37,769 nucleotides of DNA, taken from positions 1 through 37,769 of the forward strand of contig JADYYD010000249.1 in assembly GCA_020853845.1 (NCBI GenBank), read 5' to 3'. The translations under genes and the position numbers were made by a program. Under the pieces are notes generated by a model. It was not told the DNA's origin. It saw only the letters and a program-made list of their open reading frames with translations, and ran no database searches. Positions within the stretch are counted from its first letter, which is position 1, and each line of letters begins with the position of its first letter. Shown one piece after another: positions 24,403 to 34,019 of this stretch. The stretch is from Candidatus Melainabacteria bacterium. GTDB lineage: Bacteria; Cyanobacteriota; Vampirovibrionia; Obscuribacterales; Obscuribacteraceae.

Positions 24403-24873
24403 ATGTCACGCAGATCAGCAGCTCAAAAGAGAGTTCCTCCGCCCGATCCGGATTTCAACAGCCAACTCGTCATGCGCTTCGTTCACCGCATGATGCAACG
24501 CGGCAAGAAAAGCACGGCACAAAAGCTTTTCTATGCATCTTTGGATCTGATCAAAGAGCGCACCAAGCAGGAACCGCTGGACGTTTTCAACAAAGCAGTC
24601 AAGAACGTCACCCCGCTTGTGGAAGTGAAAGCTCGCCGCGTTGGCGGTTCGACCTACCAAGTGCCGATCGAAGTAAAACAGGCGCGCGGTGTGGCACTGG
24701 CTACGCAGTGGATTATCACCAACTCCAGAAAGCGTGGCGGCAGAAGCTTTGCAGAGCGACTTTCGGCCGAACTGATTGACGCCTCCAACGGAGCCGGCAA
24801 CTCGGTTAAGAAGAAGGACGAAACTCATAAAATGGCCGAAGCCAACAAGGCTTTCGCTCATTACCGCTATTAA
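24403..24873 (+). CDS. rpsG: 30S ribosomal protein S7
   Basis: 156 aa, usual length. It begins M-S-R-R and has the S7 blocks [32 protein letters not shown] and the C-terminal [13 protein letters not shown]. It nucleates assembly of the 30S head at the 3' domain of 16S rRNA. AGGACC lies shortly before the ATG. It is co-transcribed with rpsL. The following 534-base gap to fusA is unusually long. Confidence 0.98.
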   Translation: MSRRSAAQKRVPPPDPDFNSQLVMRFVHRMMQRGKKSTAQKLFYASLDLIKERTKQEPLDVFNKAVKNVTPLVEVKARRVGGSTYQVPIEVKQARGVALATQWIITNSRKRGGRSFAERLSAELIDASNGAGNSVKKKDETHKMAEANKAFAHYRY

Positions 24874-25407
24874 TTGGCTATAGACTCGCTTTATATAGGT
24901 AGGCTTCGAGCCCTTATTTAAGACGGTCTTAACCAGGCGCCTGAAAAAATGGACGTCTGGGCGGTAGATAGGGCTGAAGGAGCTGTGGCGAACTTCCAGT
25001 CCTTCAATCGTTATGCCGAAGCCAGGCAGGTTTCAGGCAGATATGGTTGAATCCTTAGAAGATCCATCCTCTGTCATCCGCCGACTGACAGGGTGATCTT
25101 TAAATTGCCGACGGCAAACGTCCACAAGGCGCGCGTTTTCGGTAAAGCGAGCAAAACCGGCTTGCAAAGCGGGTTTTGGTTCAATCTCGGTGGGCGTACT
25201 CTGCTCAATTGTAAAGATAGGCAAGGAATTCAAACAATCTTTGTTGAAGGTTTTCCTTGAAAGATAAGAAGTCATGATAAGGTGCAGTAGGTTTTCAGGG
25301 GAATATGACTCGGGTGATCCGAGCCGTGCCCTCTGCAACGCCAAAATGAACTTGGCGAAAACTCCCTTTGACAGAAGTGAAAACATAGAAACACGGCGGA
25401 AGGAAAC
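24874..25407 (+). other. Structured rpsG-fusA intergenic region / fusA leader candidate
   Basis: No convincing ORF. A TATATA word (24892-24897) just after rpsG could start transcription. Several hairpins follow: GGCT-TCG-AGCC (about 24902-24912), TTAAGAC-G-GTCTTAA (24918-24932), palindrome CAGGCGCCTG (24934-24943), GAAGGA/TCCTTC (about 24976-25004), CTGTCA/TGACAG (about 25070-25090), TGCC-GAC-GGCA (about 25106-25116), then the hairpin listed separately, and CTCGG-GTGAT-CCGAG near 25309-25323. This density suggests a regulated leader for fusA. Confidence 0.4.
25153..25177. terminator. Terminator-like hairpin inside the str cluster
   Basis: AAAACC (25153-25158) pairs with GGTTTT (25172-25177), and inside these GCTT pairs with AAGC around GCA, with one G-G mismatch. 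An A-tract on one side and a T-tract on the other make it terminator-like in both directions. It would separate rpsL-rpsG from fusA transcription or act as an attenuator. Confidence 0.45.
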
Positions 25408-27546
25408 ATGGAAGTCGCATCTCGTACGGAAGAAAGGAAACCCACAACAGTGATGACCAGGACAATCCCATTACGTGATATCCGTAATATGGGTATCGCT
25501 GCTCACATCGATGCTGGTAAGACAACGACCACGGAAAGAATTCTCTTTTATTCCGGTCTTATCCACCGGGTTGGAGAAGTCCACGAAGGTACCACTGTCA
25601 CCGACTGGATGGAGCAAGAAAAAGAGCGCGGCATCACAATTACCGCCGCCGCAATCAGCTCCAAGTGGAAAGGCAAGCATATCAACTTGATTGATACGCC
25701 TGGACACGTCGACTTTACCGTTGAAGTAGAGCGCTCGATGCGCGTTTTGGACGGTGTTGTCATCGTTCTTTGCGCCGTCGCCGGCGTTCAACCGCAAACC
25801 GGTACCGTTTGGAAACAAGCCAACCGTTACGAAGTGCCGCGCATGGTCTTCGTAAACAAGATGGACCGCAACGGCGCTGATTATTTCCGCGTCGTCAAGC
25901 AAATCCAGGAGCAACTGCCTGGATTGCATTCCACCTGGACGAACGGTCACCCGTTGCAAATTCCGATTGGCGCCGAAGTAGATTTCAAAGGCATCATCGA
26001 CCTCATCGATCGCAAGGCATATATGTATGCAGAAGACGATCCGATGGGCAAACTGGCTCACGAAGAAGCGATCCCGGCCGATATGGCCGAGGAAGCCGAA
26101 GAGTGGCGCAGCAAACTGGTTGATGCCATTGTGGAAACCGATGACGACTTGATGGGCAAGTTCCTCGAAGGCGAACAGCCGACGGCCGACGAACTGAAGG
26201 CTGCTTTGAGAAAAGCGGTTATCGAAAATAGAATCGTTCCCATCCTTGTCGGTTCAGCATTCAAAAACAAAGGCGTGCAGCCATTGCTCGACGCAATCGT
26301 CGACTACCTGCCTTCCCCGGAAGAAACTCCTCCCATCAAGGGCTGGACTCCTGACGGTGAAGAAGCAGAACGTACTTGCAATGACGAGCCGTTTGCAGGT
26401 CTCGCCTTCAAAGTCATGACCGATCCTTTTGTCGGCAAACTGACTTTCGTTCGCGTGTACAGCGGAACTCTCACAGCCGGCTCTTACGTGCAAAACACGA
26501 CCAAGGGCAAGAAGGAGCGTATCTCACGCTTGATTCAACTTCAGGCCGACCAGCGCACCGACGTCCAGTCGGCCAGCGCCGGTGACATCGTCGCCGTTGT
26601 CGGTCTCAAGGACACCACGACCGGCGATACTCTTGCCGTCGATACGCATCCGATTATTCTTGAGTCGATGAAGTTCCCTGAGCCTGTAATCTCGGTAGCT
26701 ATCGAACCCAAGACCAAGCAGGACTCCGATAAACTGGGCAATTCGCTGGCTCGTCTGGCTGAAGAAGATCCCACCTTTAAGGTCAAAGTCGACCATGAAA
26801 CCGGACAAACAATCATTGCCGGCATGGGCGAATTGCACCTGGAAATCATCGTCGACAGACTCTTGCGCGAATTCAAAGTGGAAGCCAACGTTGGTAAGCC
26901 GCAAGTTGCTTACCGCGAAACGCTGCGCAACCACGTCAAGCAAGAAGGCAAGTTCGTCCGTCAGTCCGGCGGTCGTGGTCAATACGGTCACGTCGTTATC
27001 GAACTCGACCCGCTTGCACCTGGTTCCGGATTCGAATTCGTCAACAAGATAGTCGGTGGTGTCATTCCTAAGGAATACATTCCTGCGGTTGAAGCCGGTA
27101 TCAAGGAAGCGCTGCAAGGCGGTGTCTTGGCCGGTTATCCGGTAATCGACTTGAAAGCCACTCTGGTTTTCGGTTCGTATCACGAAGTCGACTCGTCCGA
27201 AATGGCGTTCAAGATCGCCGGCTCCATGGCCTTCAAAGAGGGCTTCATGAAGGGCAAACCGGTTCTGCTCGAACCCGTTATGAAAGTCGAAGTCGAAGTG
27301 CCTGAAGAATACATGGGCGATGTGATTGGAGACATCTCCGGTCGCCGCGGTCGTGTCGAAGGCATGGACACACTCGACAAGCTCTCCAAAGTGAAAGCGG
27401 TTGTTCCGCTGTCTGAGATGTTCGGTTATGCAACCGATATTCGCAACAAGACTCGCGGTCAAGGAACCTTCACTATGGAATTCGCACACTACGATGAAGT
27501 TCCGCATTCAATTTCGGACAGCATCGTCACAGCGAAATCGAAGTAG
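25408..27546 (+). CDS. fusA: Elongation factor G
   Basis: 712 aa. G1 is [12 protein letters not shown] (~32-43), G3 is D-T-P-G-H-V-D, G4 is N-K-M-D. Domain IV carries G-G-R-G-Q-Y-G-H-V and the C-terminus has [12 protein letters not shown]. This GTPase drives ribosomal translocation. GGAAGGA lies about five bases before the ATG at 25408, favouring it over the ATG at 25453; it adds a 15-residue polar N-terminal extension relative to the usual start. It is the third gene of the str cluster, but tuf does not follow. A palindrome and terminator close the unit. Confidence 0.97.
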   Translation: MEVASRTEERKPTTVMTRTIPLRDIRNMGIAAHIDAGKTTTTERILFYSGLIHRVGEVHEGTTVTDWMEQEKERGITITAAAISSKWKGKHINLIDTPGHVDFTVEVERSMRVLDGVVIVLCAVAGVQPQTGTVWKQANRYEVPRMVFVNKMDRNGADYFRVVKQIQEQLPGLHSTWTNGHPLQIPIGAEVDFKGIIDLIDRKAYMYAEDDPMGKLAHEEAIPADMAEEAEEWRSKLVDAIVETDDDLMGKFLEGEQPTADELKAALRKAVIENRIVPILVGSAFKNKGVQPLLDAIVDYLPSPEETPPIKGWTPDGEEAERTCNDEPFAGLAFKVMTDPFVGKLTFVRVYSGTLTAGSYVQNTTKGKKERISRLIQLQADQRTDVQSASAGDIVAVVGLKDTTTGDTLAVDTHPIILESMKFPEPVISVAIEPKTKQDSDKLGNSLARLAEEDPTFKVKVDHETGQTIIAGMGELHLEIIVDRLLREFKVEANVGKPQVAYRETLRNHVKQEGKFVRQSGGRGQYGHVVIELDPLAPGSGFEFVNKIVGGVIPKEYIPAVEAGIKEALQGGVLAGYPVIDLKATLVFGSYHEVDSSEMAFKIAGSMAFKEGFMKGKPVLLEPVMKVEVEVPEEYMGDVIGDISGRRGRVEGMDTLDKLSKVKAVVPLSEMFGYATDIRNKTRGQGTFTMEFAHYDEVPHSISDSIVTAKSK

Positions 27547-27556
27547 TCAGGAATTA

Positions 27557-27584
27557 GAAGTTAAACTGTTAACAGTCTAACTTC
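27557..27584. repeat. Dispersed GTTAAC-centred palindrome, copy B
   Basis: GAAGTTA on the left and TAACTTC on the right, centred on ACTGTTAACAGT, with a single A/C mismatch per arm. It starts 10 bases after the fusA stop and precedes the fusA terminator. The inner G-C pair of copy A is A-T here, a compensatory change. Confidence 0.75.
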
Positions 27585-27596
27585 CAAACCAAGTTG

Positions 27597-27630
27597 AAAG
27601 GCAGCCCGTAAAAAGGCTGCCTTTTGGTTT
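27597..27630 (+). terminator. Rho-independent terminator after fusA
   Basis: AAAGGCAGCC (27597-27606) pairs perfectly with GGCTGCCTTT (27615-27624) around CGTAAAAA, followed by TGGTTTTC. Confidence 0.9.
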
Positions 27631-27754
27631 TCAAGATATTGAAAACGGAATGGAATGAAGACCTCGGTGCGCTTTTCAATGGTATAAAATTTCATCTTGA
27701 AACCGGGCTTGCCTGGCTTTGTTTTTGTCGCTTTTGTAATTTCTGGAGTTTCTG

Positions 27755-28165
27755 ATGAAGTATCTGCACGGTGGTTACATCTTATTCTGTGACCAAGCCG
27801 AACATGCAGACAACGGCAGAGTAAACGCGCAAGGACTTTTTGACGTCTTTGTCGGCGAGTTGCCTTTGAAGATGGACTGTCAAATGGTCATCGGTTTCGG
27901 CACTCCGTTTGAAAGGCGGCAATACAAAGGGCTTGTAGTCATCGAGAATCCCGAAGGCCACGAGATCTTTCGCAAAGAGTTTCAAGCGAATGACCCGAAT
28001 GATATCTACAAGGGTCACTACATTGTGACGCCCGACGTCACCATCGACAAAGAAGGCATGTGGACTGCCAAATGCGTTTTGCGCAATTACAAAGACGAAA
28101 CGATGTGGGATGTTTCCAGACAGTTCTGGTCGATGGTTGAGGGTTCTGCTCCGCCGGACCCCTAA
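27755..28165 (+). CDS. Conserved small protein, DUF6941-like
   Basis: 136 aa, cytosolic. It starts Y-L-H-G-G-Y-I-L-F-C-D-Q-A and has a beta-rich pattern with F-D-V-F-V-G, M-V-I-G-F-G-T-P-F and a central E-G-H-E-I-F-R-K-E-F-Q, similar to the DUF6941 group of small beta-sandwich proteins of unknown function. The family assignment is from memory and uncertain. GGAG lies seven bases ahead of the ATG. It is a single-gene unit between fusA and the convergent DUF1501 gene; no function can be inferred. Confidence 0.65.
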   Translation: MKYLHGGYILFCDQAEHADNGRVNAQGLFDVFVGELPLKMDCQMVIGFGTPFERRQYKGLVVIENPEGHEIFRKEFQANDPNDIYKGHYIVTPDVTIDKEGMWTAKCVLRNYKDETMWDVSRQFWSMVEGSAPPDP

Positions 28166-28196
28166 GCTCTGTGCTTAGACCCTTAGGCGCTTGCGT

Positions 28197-29420
28197 TTAG
28201 ACAAACGGCAGAATTTCAAAATGCTTGCCCAGAATTTCGGCGCTGTCGGCAGCCAGCCAGCGCTCAAGGATGGTGGCATATACGGTGCGGAAATCGACCG
28301 TATATTTTAGATCTCCATTGTCCAGCGACGTCAGGCTGGCTGCTTCTCCGTACATACCGCCTTTAACCTGCGAACCGACTATGATTAGCGGTTCGGCCGT
28401 GCCATGATCGGTGCCTTTCCCGCTGTTTTCCTGAACGCGTCTGCCGAATTCGGAAAACACCAGTGTCAATACATCTTGCTCTAGTCCATGCTCTTTCAAA
28501 TCGTTTTGAAAAGCCGCAAGACCGTCCGACAACTGTTTGAGCAGATTAGCCTGCGCGCGCTTTTGATTTGCATGCGTATCGAAACCGTCGAGGCTGACGG
28601 TAAAGACAGGAGCACTGACACCTCCTAAAATCATTTGCGAGATGAATTTAAGTCCGTCGCCAAGCTTGCCTGCCGGATATTTCACATTGCCTTTGTAAGC
28701 TTTCACTATCTTGAACAGATGCTCCGAAGCATGATTGGCTTCCAAACCGGCTTTTTGTAAAAGTTCAGCATGAGGGCGTTTGCTGTCGAAACTGCGGTAG
28801 ATATCTTCGAAAGTCGCTATTTGCTTTTCTCGATCTTTTCTGAATTGCGGATCGGTCCGAAAGCGAAACTCATAAATATTGTGGACGGAGGGCACCACGA
28901 TTTTTCGAGCGAAGAGCGACTTCGGCAGCATCGGATCGACATTCACCGCGGGCAGTGGTACACGTTGTTTTTCGCCGTAAGCCAAATCTAGATATCTGCC
29001 CAGCCACCCGGTGTCTGCGATCCGTTCAGGTTCAGCAGTTTGCCAGATCTCGATGCTGCGAAAATGAGAGCGATTTGCTCCCGGATAACCGGCTCCTTCA
29101 ATGATGGCCAGGTGTCCTTCTTTGTACAATTCGTGCATCCCTGTCATTGACGGGTGAAGACCAACCTGATCGTTTAGTTTCAGAATGTCCTTCTGCGCGA
29201 TGGCAATTTCAGGTCGAGCATCGTAATAAGCACCATTTGCAAATGGAATCACTGTGTTTAAACCGTCATTGCCTCCACTTAACTGAATCAGCACCAGTTG
29301 CCGTTTTTTTCCATCTGCAGCCCGGACAGGCTCTGCAAACAATCCCTCGACGCCGTATATCAGTCCGAGCGCACTAAGCCCCAAACCGCCCTGGATAAAC
29401 TTGCGTCTTGATACCGGCAT
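28197..29420 (-). CDS. DUF1501 family exported protein
   Basis: 407 aa. The Tat signal V-S-R-R-K-F-I-Q-G-G-L-G is followed by a hydrophobic stretch and A-A-D-G. The core has L-V-L-I-Q-L-S-G-G-N-D-G-L-N-T, P-G-A-N-R-S-H-F-R-S, F-S-E-F-G-R-R and H-G-T-A-E-P, the typical DUF1501 alkaline-phosphatase-superfamily-like pattern with metal-binding-type His/Asp/Ser positions. The biochemical role is unknown. It follows the DUF1800 gene after 11 bases, a pairing seen in many bacteria. It is the last gene of a probable three-gene minus-strand operon and converges on the DUF6941-like gene. Confidence 0.92.
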   Translation of the reverse strand: MPVSRRKFIQGGLGLSALGLIYGVEGLFAEPVRAADGKKRQLVLIQLSGGNDGLNTVIPFANGAYYDARPEIAIAQKDILKLNDQVGLHPSMTGMHELYKEGHLAIIEGAGYPGANRSHFRSIEIWQTAEPERIADTGWLGRYLDLAYGEKQRVPLPAVNVDPMLPKSLFARKIVVPSVHNIYEFRFRTDPQFRKDREKQIATFEDIYRSFDSKRPHAELLQKAGLEANHASEHLFKIVKAYKGNVKYPAGKLGDGLKFISQMILGGVSAPVFTVSLDGFDTHANQKRAQANLLKQLSDGLAAFQNDLKEHGLEQDVLTLVFSEFGRRVQENSGKGTDHGTAEPLIIVGSQVKGGMYGEAASLTSLDNGDLKYTVDFRTVYATILERWLAADSAEILGKHFEILPFV

Positions 29421-29431
29421 CGATTGATTTC

Positions 29432-30769
29432 CTATGTGAGCTGATAAGTAGGCAGAGTCATTATCAAATGCACCAGTCCTCTAAGCTTGGCATCCAGAGT
29501 GCGCTCATCTTCAATCATACTGATCTTTTTACCATCCAGATCGCTTGATGCATATTCCACCAATTTGTCCCTGGAAGACCTGGGTAAATCGCCATCGACC
29601 AGCAGGTCCGAAAAATAATTGACCAGTTCCAGAGCGTTCTTCAGGTTGTGTCTTTCGATTAGCTGAGTAGGTGAACTTTTACGAGTCAGCTCATCGAAGC
29701 GCGTGCTGACAATGCGTGCAGCAAAATTGAAGCGCTCCATCATTGTTTCACTGGAAATCCAAGCATTTCCCCCATCCCATCCTTTTACCGACGGCGGATG
29801 GAACAAGTCTTGCCCCATAGCCCCCATCATCTGAGGCAAGTCATTGTCCAAACTTTCGATTTGCAGAATCTTGAGACTGCCGACGATGAGTTCTGCTGGA
29901 CTCTTAATTTTGGCGTGATAGGTTCTGTCGCTGCAAAATGATTTGTCGCTGAATATCGACTTGAGCATGGCGCTAAGCGAATACTTGCTTTGCGAGTATT
30001 CGCAAGCGACCCGCTCGACGAAGGACTTATCGGGATTTTCATGTGCATAGAACGTGATTAACTTTCGAGCCAGAAATCTTCCGGTAGCCGGTTGTTTCAC
30101 CAGAATTGAAATTATGTCTTCCCCATTGAAGTTTCCCTTCATGCCAAAGAATGTTTTTTCTGTGGAGTCGTGCTGATTTTTATTGAAGTAAAAACCCTCC
30201 GGGCGGGTTTGCCAGCCTGTAAAAGCCTTTGCAGCCTCTTTTATGTCGTTCTCGCTGTAATTTCCGATGCCGACGGTAAACAGCTCCATCACTTCGCGCG
30301 CATAATTCTCATTTGGTTTGCCTTTTCGATTTTGCTGATTGTCCAGCCAGACAATCATGGCTGGATCCTTCGAGACATTCAAAAGGAGCTGATGGAAATC
30401 ACCTAAAGCATATTTTCTGAAAAGCAAATTTTGCAGGTACATCGCATGCGGGTTTCGCACTTTTCTGTCGGATGTGGCGAAGTGACCGTGCAGGAAAAGA
30501 GTCATCTTCTCCTCGAGAGGGCGGCGCGTGAACGTCATTCTGTAGAGCCACCAGCGCCGCAAATCATTGCTGTTGGTAAAGTCGAAACTATGCTCACGGA
30601 TCGCCTTTTCCAATTGAGAATTGTCTACCAGTCTGGGATTGAGAAGTTCGTGCAGGGTGCCTTCATAACCCAGTGATTTATAGTATTTCAGTTCCTGAGG
30701 AGTGTAGCCAAAGCCGGCTCGACGCAGCAACTGCGCTATCCATGCGGTTTCTGTTTTAGGTGTCGACAC
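29432..30769 (-). CDS. DUF1800 family protein
   Basis: About 445 aa from the GTG. Blocks W-I-A-Q-L-L-R-R-A-G-F-G, M-T-F-T-R-R-P-L-E-E-K-M-T-L-F, F-L-H-G-H-F-A-T, N-E-N-Y-A-R-E-V-M-E-L and F-T-G-W define DUF1800. The protein is helical and found almost always next to DUF1501, with function unknown. No signal peptide is seen from this start. A TTG at 30811 would add 14 residues; neither start has a strong ribosome site. It sits 59 bases after the LTxxQ-type gene and 11 bases before DUF1501, so co-transcription is likely. Confidence 0.9.
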   Translation of the reverse strand: MSTPKTETAWIAQLLRRAGFGYTPQELKYYKSLGYEGTLHELLNPRLVDNSQLEKAIREHSFDFTNSNDLRRWWLYRMTFTRRPLEEKMTLFLHGHFATSDRKVRNPHAMYLQNLLFRKYALGDFHQLLLNVSKDPAMIVWLDNQQNRKGKPNENYAREVMELFTVGIGNYSENDIKEAAKAFTGWQTRPEGFYFNKNQHDSTEKTFFGMKGNFNGEDIISILVKQPATGRFLARKLITFYAHENPDKSFVERVACEYSQSKYSLSAMLKSIFSDKSFCSDRTYHAKIKSPAELIVGSLKILQIESLDNDLPQMMGAMGQDLFHPPSVKGWDGGNAWISSETMMERFNFAARIVSTRFDELTRKSSPTQLIERHNLKNALELVNYFSDLLVDGDLPRSSRDKLVEYASSDLDGKKISMIEDERTLDAKLRGLVHLIMTLPTYQLT

Positions 30770-30828
30770 GTTCGCTCTGCCTGTATGTGATCCCAAACAC
30801 AAAACTTGCAATCGATGATACTAAATCG

Positions 30829-31512
30829 TCAGTCTGCCTTCGGCGGCACTGACAGATTCTTTTCGCCTTCCTGCAGGTAAGCGGCAGGAACTTCTCCGCT
30901 CTTCAATTTCTCCAATTCTCCAATTTGTTCGGTTGTCAGTTTTGCCTGAATCTCTTCCCAGTTGGAAAGTCGTTTGCTGCGCAGCTTTTGAATCAAGGCA
31001 CGTGCTTTGAGAAGCAGCTCGAAATCCTTCGATTTCATGTCCATCTCCATCTGCGGTTCTTCATTGCTCAGCATTTTTTCAACGAACGTCGCCGATAGTT
31101 GTCTTCTCATTTGATTGAACTCATCTGTAAGCGGCTGCAATTCGCCGCGTCCCTTCTCGTATGTTTTGAGAACGTCCTCTCTTTGTTTCCCTTTCAGTGA
31201 CCCGATCAGCCTTATCTGCTCCAATTCCGGAGTGCCGGCCTGAATATATGTCCGAATTTTTTCTGCCGGTTTCTTGTCAGCGCGATAGCGAGGCAGCACA
31301 CCGCCCGGTCCACCCGGTGCAGTGAAAAAATTCTCGCCGTCCAGATCATGGGTTACAGGTGGTGAATGCGTTTTATTGCCGCCGCTCTTTGCTCGCGAAG
31401 ATGCGTAAACTGCTGCGTGCGGATTTGTGCCGAACATTGATAGACAAAATTGTCTGCCGGCGAATTGCGTAATTATCGCGGTTGTCACTATGATGAGCGC
31501 CCTGTGTTGCAT
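30829..31512 (-). CDS. Exported helical protein with LTxxQ motif (Spy/CpxP-like)
   Basis: About 227 aa. A hydrophobic N-terminus (A-L-I-I-V-T-T-A-I-I-T-Q-F) is followed by a Pro/Gly-rich linker with P-G-G-P-G-G-V-L-P. The C-terminal half is helical with E-Q-I-R-L-I-G-S-L-K-G-K-Q-R-E-D and ends with K-L-T-T-E-Q-I-G-E-L-E-K-L, the LTxxQ pattern of Spy/CpxP-like periplasmic proteins, which bind unfolded proteins or sense metals. The match is short. The ATG at 31512 is preferred to TTG 31539. It is the first gene of the probable DUF1800/DUF1501 operon, suggesting it works with them in the periplasm. Confidence 0.65.
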   Translation of the reverse strand: MQHRALIIVTTAIITQFAGRQFCLSMFGTNPHAAVYASSRAKSGGNKTHSPPVTHDLDGENFFTAPGGPGGVLPRYRADKKPAEKIRTYIQAGTPELEQIRLIGSLKGKQREDVLKTYEKGRGELQPLTDEFNQMRRQLSATFVEKMLSNEEPQMEMDMKSKDFELLLKARALIQKLRSKRLSNWEEIQAKLTTEQIGELEKLKSGEVPAAYLQEGEKNLSVPPKAD

Positions 31513-31580
31513 TGACAATGGATTCAATGATAGAGACAAGTTTCAGATTCGCCTTTTCTTGTATGTCCCAGAGTCGCTAT

Positions 31581-33863
31581 TCAGGGTCGCTTTGCCGATG
31601 AAACCGTTTCTCCGGAATCGCTGAGCAGTTCGCGGCAACGCTTAAGCATAATGCTGGTGGGTTGATCTGATGGAACCATTTTTAAGATGGTGGCAAACAA
31701 CTGCTCAGCTTCTTTGATGTCGCCGTCATCAAAACTCTGACGCGCGCTTCTGTAGATGGCGATAGCTTCCTCCATCGCGGCGGGCAGCGAGCCTTTGGTT
31801 GTGAGCAATTCGTAAAGTGACTGCCTCTCGCCGCTGCCGTTCAGTGTGACACTGTCGATTTGTCTGACTTCCAGTGTGTCTTCGACAAGCTGCGCCGCCC
31901 CTGAGCCGAGAATGAAGCTGGTGCCGTATGCATTATTAAGCGCCTCGAGCGCCAGTGCTTGTTCGACAGGATCTCCCATGACGCTGTACTGAGCGAATTG
32001 AGTATCTCTCGAACCTGCATCGATGGTGCCGCAGAACGCTTCTCCAGTTTCGATGCCGCAAGAGGATTTCAAAGCCAGCGAGGCGATGTCTTTTGACTGT
32101 GTTTCGCAATAATTGTTGATGGCATCCTTAATTGAAAGCGCGCATTGAGCGGCTTGTGTTGCTTGATCTTGTCCAGGCAGCGGCAAGGGCGCACCCCAGA
32201 AGGCAATCACTCCATATGAGGCTATTCTGTCGACGATGCCCCGGTGCTCGAACACTTGATTGACCATGATGCCCAGGCAATCATTGAAAATTTGGAAAAT
32301 TCGGTCGGGAGGCAAGGGGTCTACTTGATCCATGAAGTCTCTGACACGACAGACCATGACAGTGACCTGGCAGCGTTTACCGTCCAGCCCGAGTTCGGCG
32401 AGCTGGGCTCGGTCAATCTGGCGAGCCAAATGCTTTGCAGTCATTGAGCGGAACAGCCTCGTATGGCGCCTGCGATCGCGGAAAAAATAGAGATTTTGAT
32501 CGGCAAGAACCAATAACCAGGCCGGCAGTATTACTGCGACGATTGGTACCACAGTCGGTATCACCTGACCGAAGTTCAGAAACAAGAAAAAAGAAAGCGC
32601 GAACCAGGCGATTGAAATGGCAGCCACCGACAGTAAACTGCCCATCGGTCTTCCGACCAGCATACCCATGACTTGACCGCACGCCAGAGCGGCAATGAGG
32701 ACAGCAATGATCATTTTCCAACGGGAGGGTGGTGGCAGGCATTTACCATTGATCAAATTCGATACGATATTCGCCTGAACTTCAATTGCCGGCATGCGAT
32801 TTTCGTAGTCGGAAACAGGTGTGGCGTAGCTGGACTCATAAATTGCCGACTGGCGAGGTTGGTTGCTTGAAGTATCGATGAAGCTGCTCTCGCCGAAACC
32901 TACCAAGACGACCTTGTGCGCGAATGGACTGTTTGTAGTGGATGAGTCGGCGCTGTTTCCTTTTGCAATGGTGGATGAGGACTGGAAGTGCTTTTGCCAT
33001 TCCAGTGCTCTCCAGAGAGGAATGGTCGTGAAACTTCCTTTGCCTCCGGCATAATTGATCCTGAATTCGGCGGGCAAAATCTTGTCCTTCAGAAAAACGC
33101 GCTCGTGGCTTTGGTCGATCATTGATCTGGCGCCCAGAAATTTCTCAGCCAGGCGCAGAGAAAAAGATTTGTAGAAGGCAGATGAATGTCCGAATTTTTC
33201 GAAAACCAAGCTGGTTTTGCGGACCAGACCGTCTTTGTCAACGACGATGTAAGCGTTGCCCAAACAAGCACCATCTGCTCCCAGGGCGACGACGAATGGT
33301 TCGTAAGGGGCATGAACTCTGTTTTTTGCTTTGTTTGAAGATTGCGGATCAGGTGAATCGACATTGGTTGAAAGAACAATGTTTTTTACTGATTTGAAAG
33401 TCTCAGCAAGTTGAGCATCGCTTTTATCAATTGTGGATTGCTTGTCAGCTTTGACCGACTCGGACGAAGATTCTTCAAGATCGACGTCAAACCCGATTAC
33501 CTGGGCACCGCCCTTATTCAGTTGGTCGATTAGCGTAACAAGAAGAGTTCTTGGCCAGGGACTTTTTGAACTAAGTCCCAGCCGCCTTGCCGATTCCGGA
33601 TCGAGAGTTACCAAAACCACAGAATCGGTTTCTGCTGTTCGTTTCTCTTTATAAGACTCCAGCCCGTCTCTAAAGCGGATGAAGTGATCTGTCAGAGAAT
33701 TTTCGCTGCCGGTGAGGGCATCCGAAATTATCGGAACATTGAAGAACTCAATGAAGAGGATGGCGATTCCAATGCAAAAACATACCGACAGTGCTCGCCA
33801 AGACAAATCTTTCGACGAGACGCCGACAACGTTGGACATCTTTTTTGCCAGTCCATCTTTCAT
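31581..33863 (-). CDS. CHASE2 membrane protein with a degenerate class III nucleotide cyclase domain
   Basis: 760 aa. An N-terminal helix (~28-44) precedes a large extracytoplasmic CHASE2 domain (~50-365, with D-S-V-V-L-V-T-L-D, W-P-R-T and V-I-G-F-D-V-D-L). Three helices (~385-455) follow, then a cyclase homology domain (~495-680). Every catalytic position differs from active enzymes: Arg506 and Tyr550 replace the two metal Asp, and Glu634 and Ala638 replace the transition-state Asn and Arg. The spacing (44 between the metal positions, 4 between the last two) is canonical, so the alignment is reliable. It should not make cAMP or cGMP and is probably a receptor or regulatory pseudocyclase. 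A C-terminal helical extension follows. AAGG lies about seven bases before the ATG. Confidence 0.88.
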   Translation of the reverse strand: MKDGLAKKMSNVVGVSSKDLSWRALSVCFCIGIAILFIEFFNVPIISDALTGSENSLTDHFIRFRDGLESYKEKRTAETDSVVLVTLDPESARRLGLSSKSPWPRTLLVTLIDQLNKGGAQVIGFDVDLEESSSESVKADKQSTIDKSDAQLAETFKSVKNIVLSTNVDSPDPQSSNKAKNRVHAPYEPFVVALGADGACLGNAYIVVDKDGLVRKTSLVFEKFGHSSAFYKSFSLRLAEKFLGARSMIDQSHERVFLKDKILPAEFRINYAGGKGSFTTIPLWRALEWQKHFQSSSTIAKGNSADSSTTNSPFAHKVVLVGFGESSFIDTSSNQPRQSAIYESSYATPVSDYENRMPAIEVQANIVSNLINGKCLPPPSRWKMIIAVLIAALACGQVMGMLVGRPMGSLLSVAAISIAWFALSFFLFLNFGQVIPTVVPIVAVILPAWLLVLADQNLYFFRDRRRHTRLFRSMTAKHLARQIDRAQLAELGLDGKRCQVTVMVCRVRDFMDQVDPLPPDRIFQIFNDCLGIMVNQVFEHRGIVDRIASYGVIAFWGAPLPLPGQDQATQAAQCALSIKDAINNYCETQSKDIASLALKSSCGIETGEAFCGTIDAGSRDTQFAQYSVMGDPVEQALALEALNNAYGTSFILGSGAAQLVEDTLEVRQIDSVTLNGSGERQSLYELLTTKGSLPAAMEEAIAIYRSARQSFDDGDIKEAEQLFATILKMVPSDQPTSIMLKRCRELLSDSGETVSSAKRP

Positions 33864-34019
33864 CTGGAAACCTTGCCAGAAGATAACAACGGGAGGCCTT
33901 ATCCCAGGTACTTGGACTTATTCCCTGTTTTAAAGCCTATTAAGTGATAAATAAGGTCGTGATCGCTAATTTTGCCGACCCGCTCCCCTAAATCCAGCCG
34001 TTCGCAAGGTTGCCATTAG

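Noticed and set aside
25033-25386. 117-residue minus-strand frame inside the rpsG-fusA gap
   Set aside because: No ribosome site and no family resemblance; it is antisense to a region dense in hairpins.
26524-27507. Long minus-strand frame inside fusA (327 residues)
   Set aside because: Antisense shadow produced by fusA codon bias.
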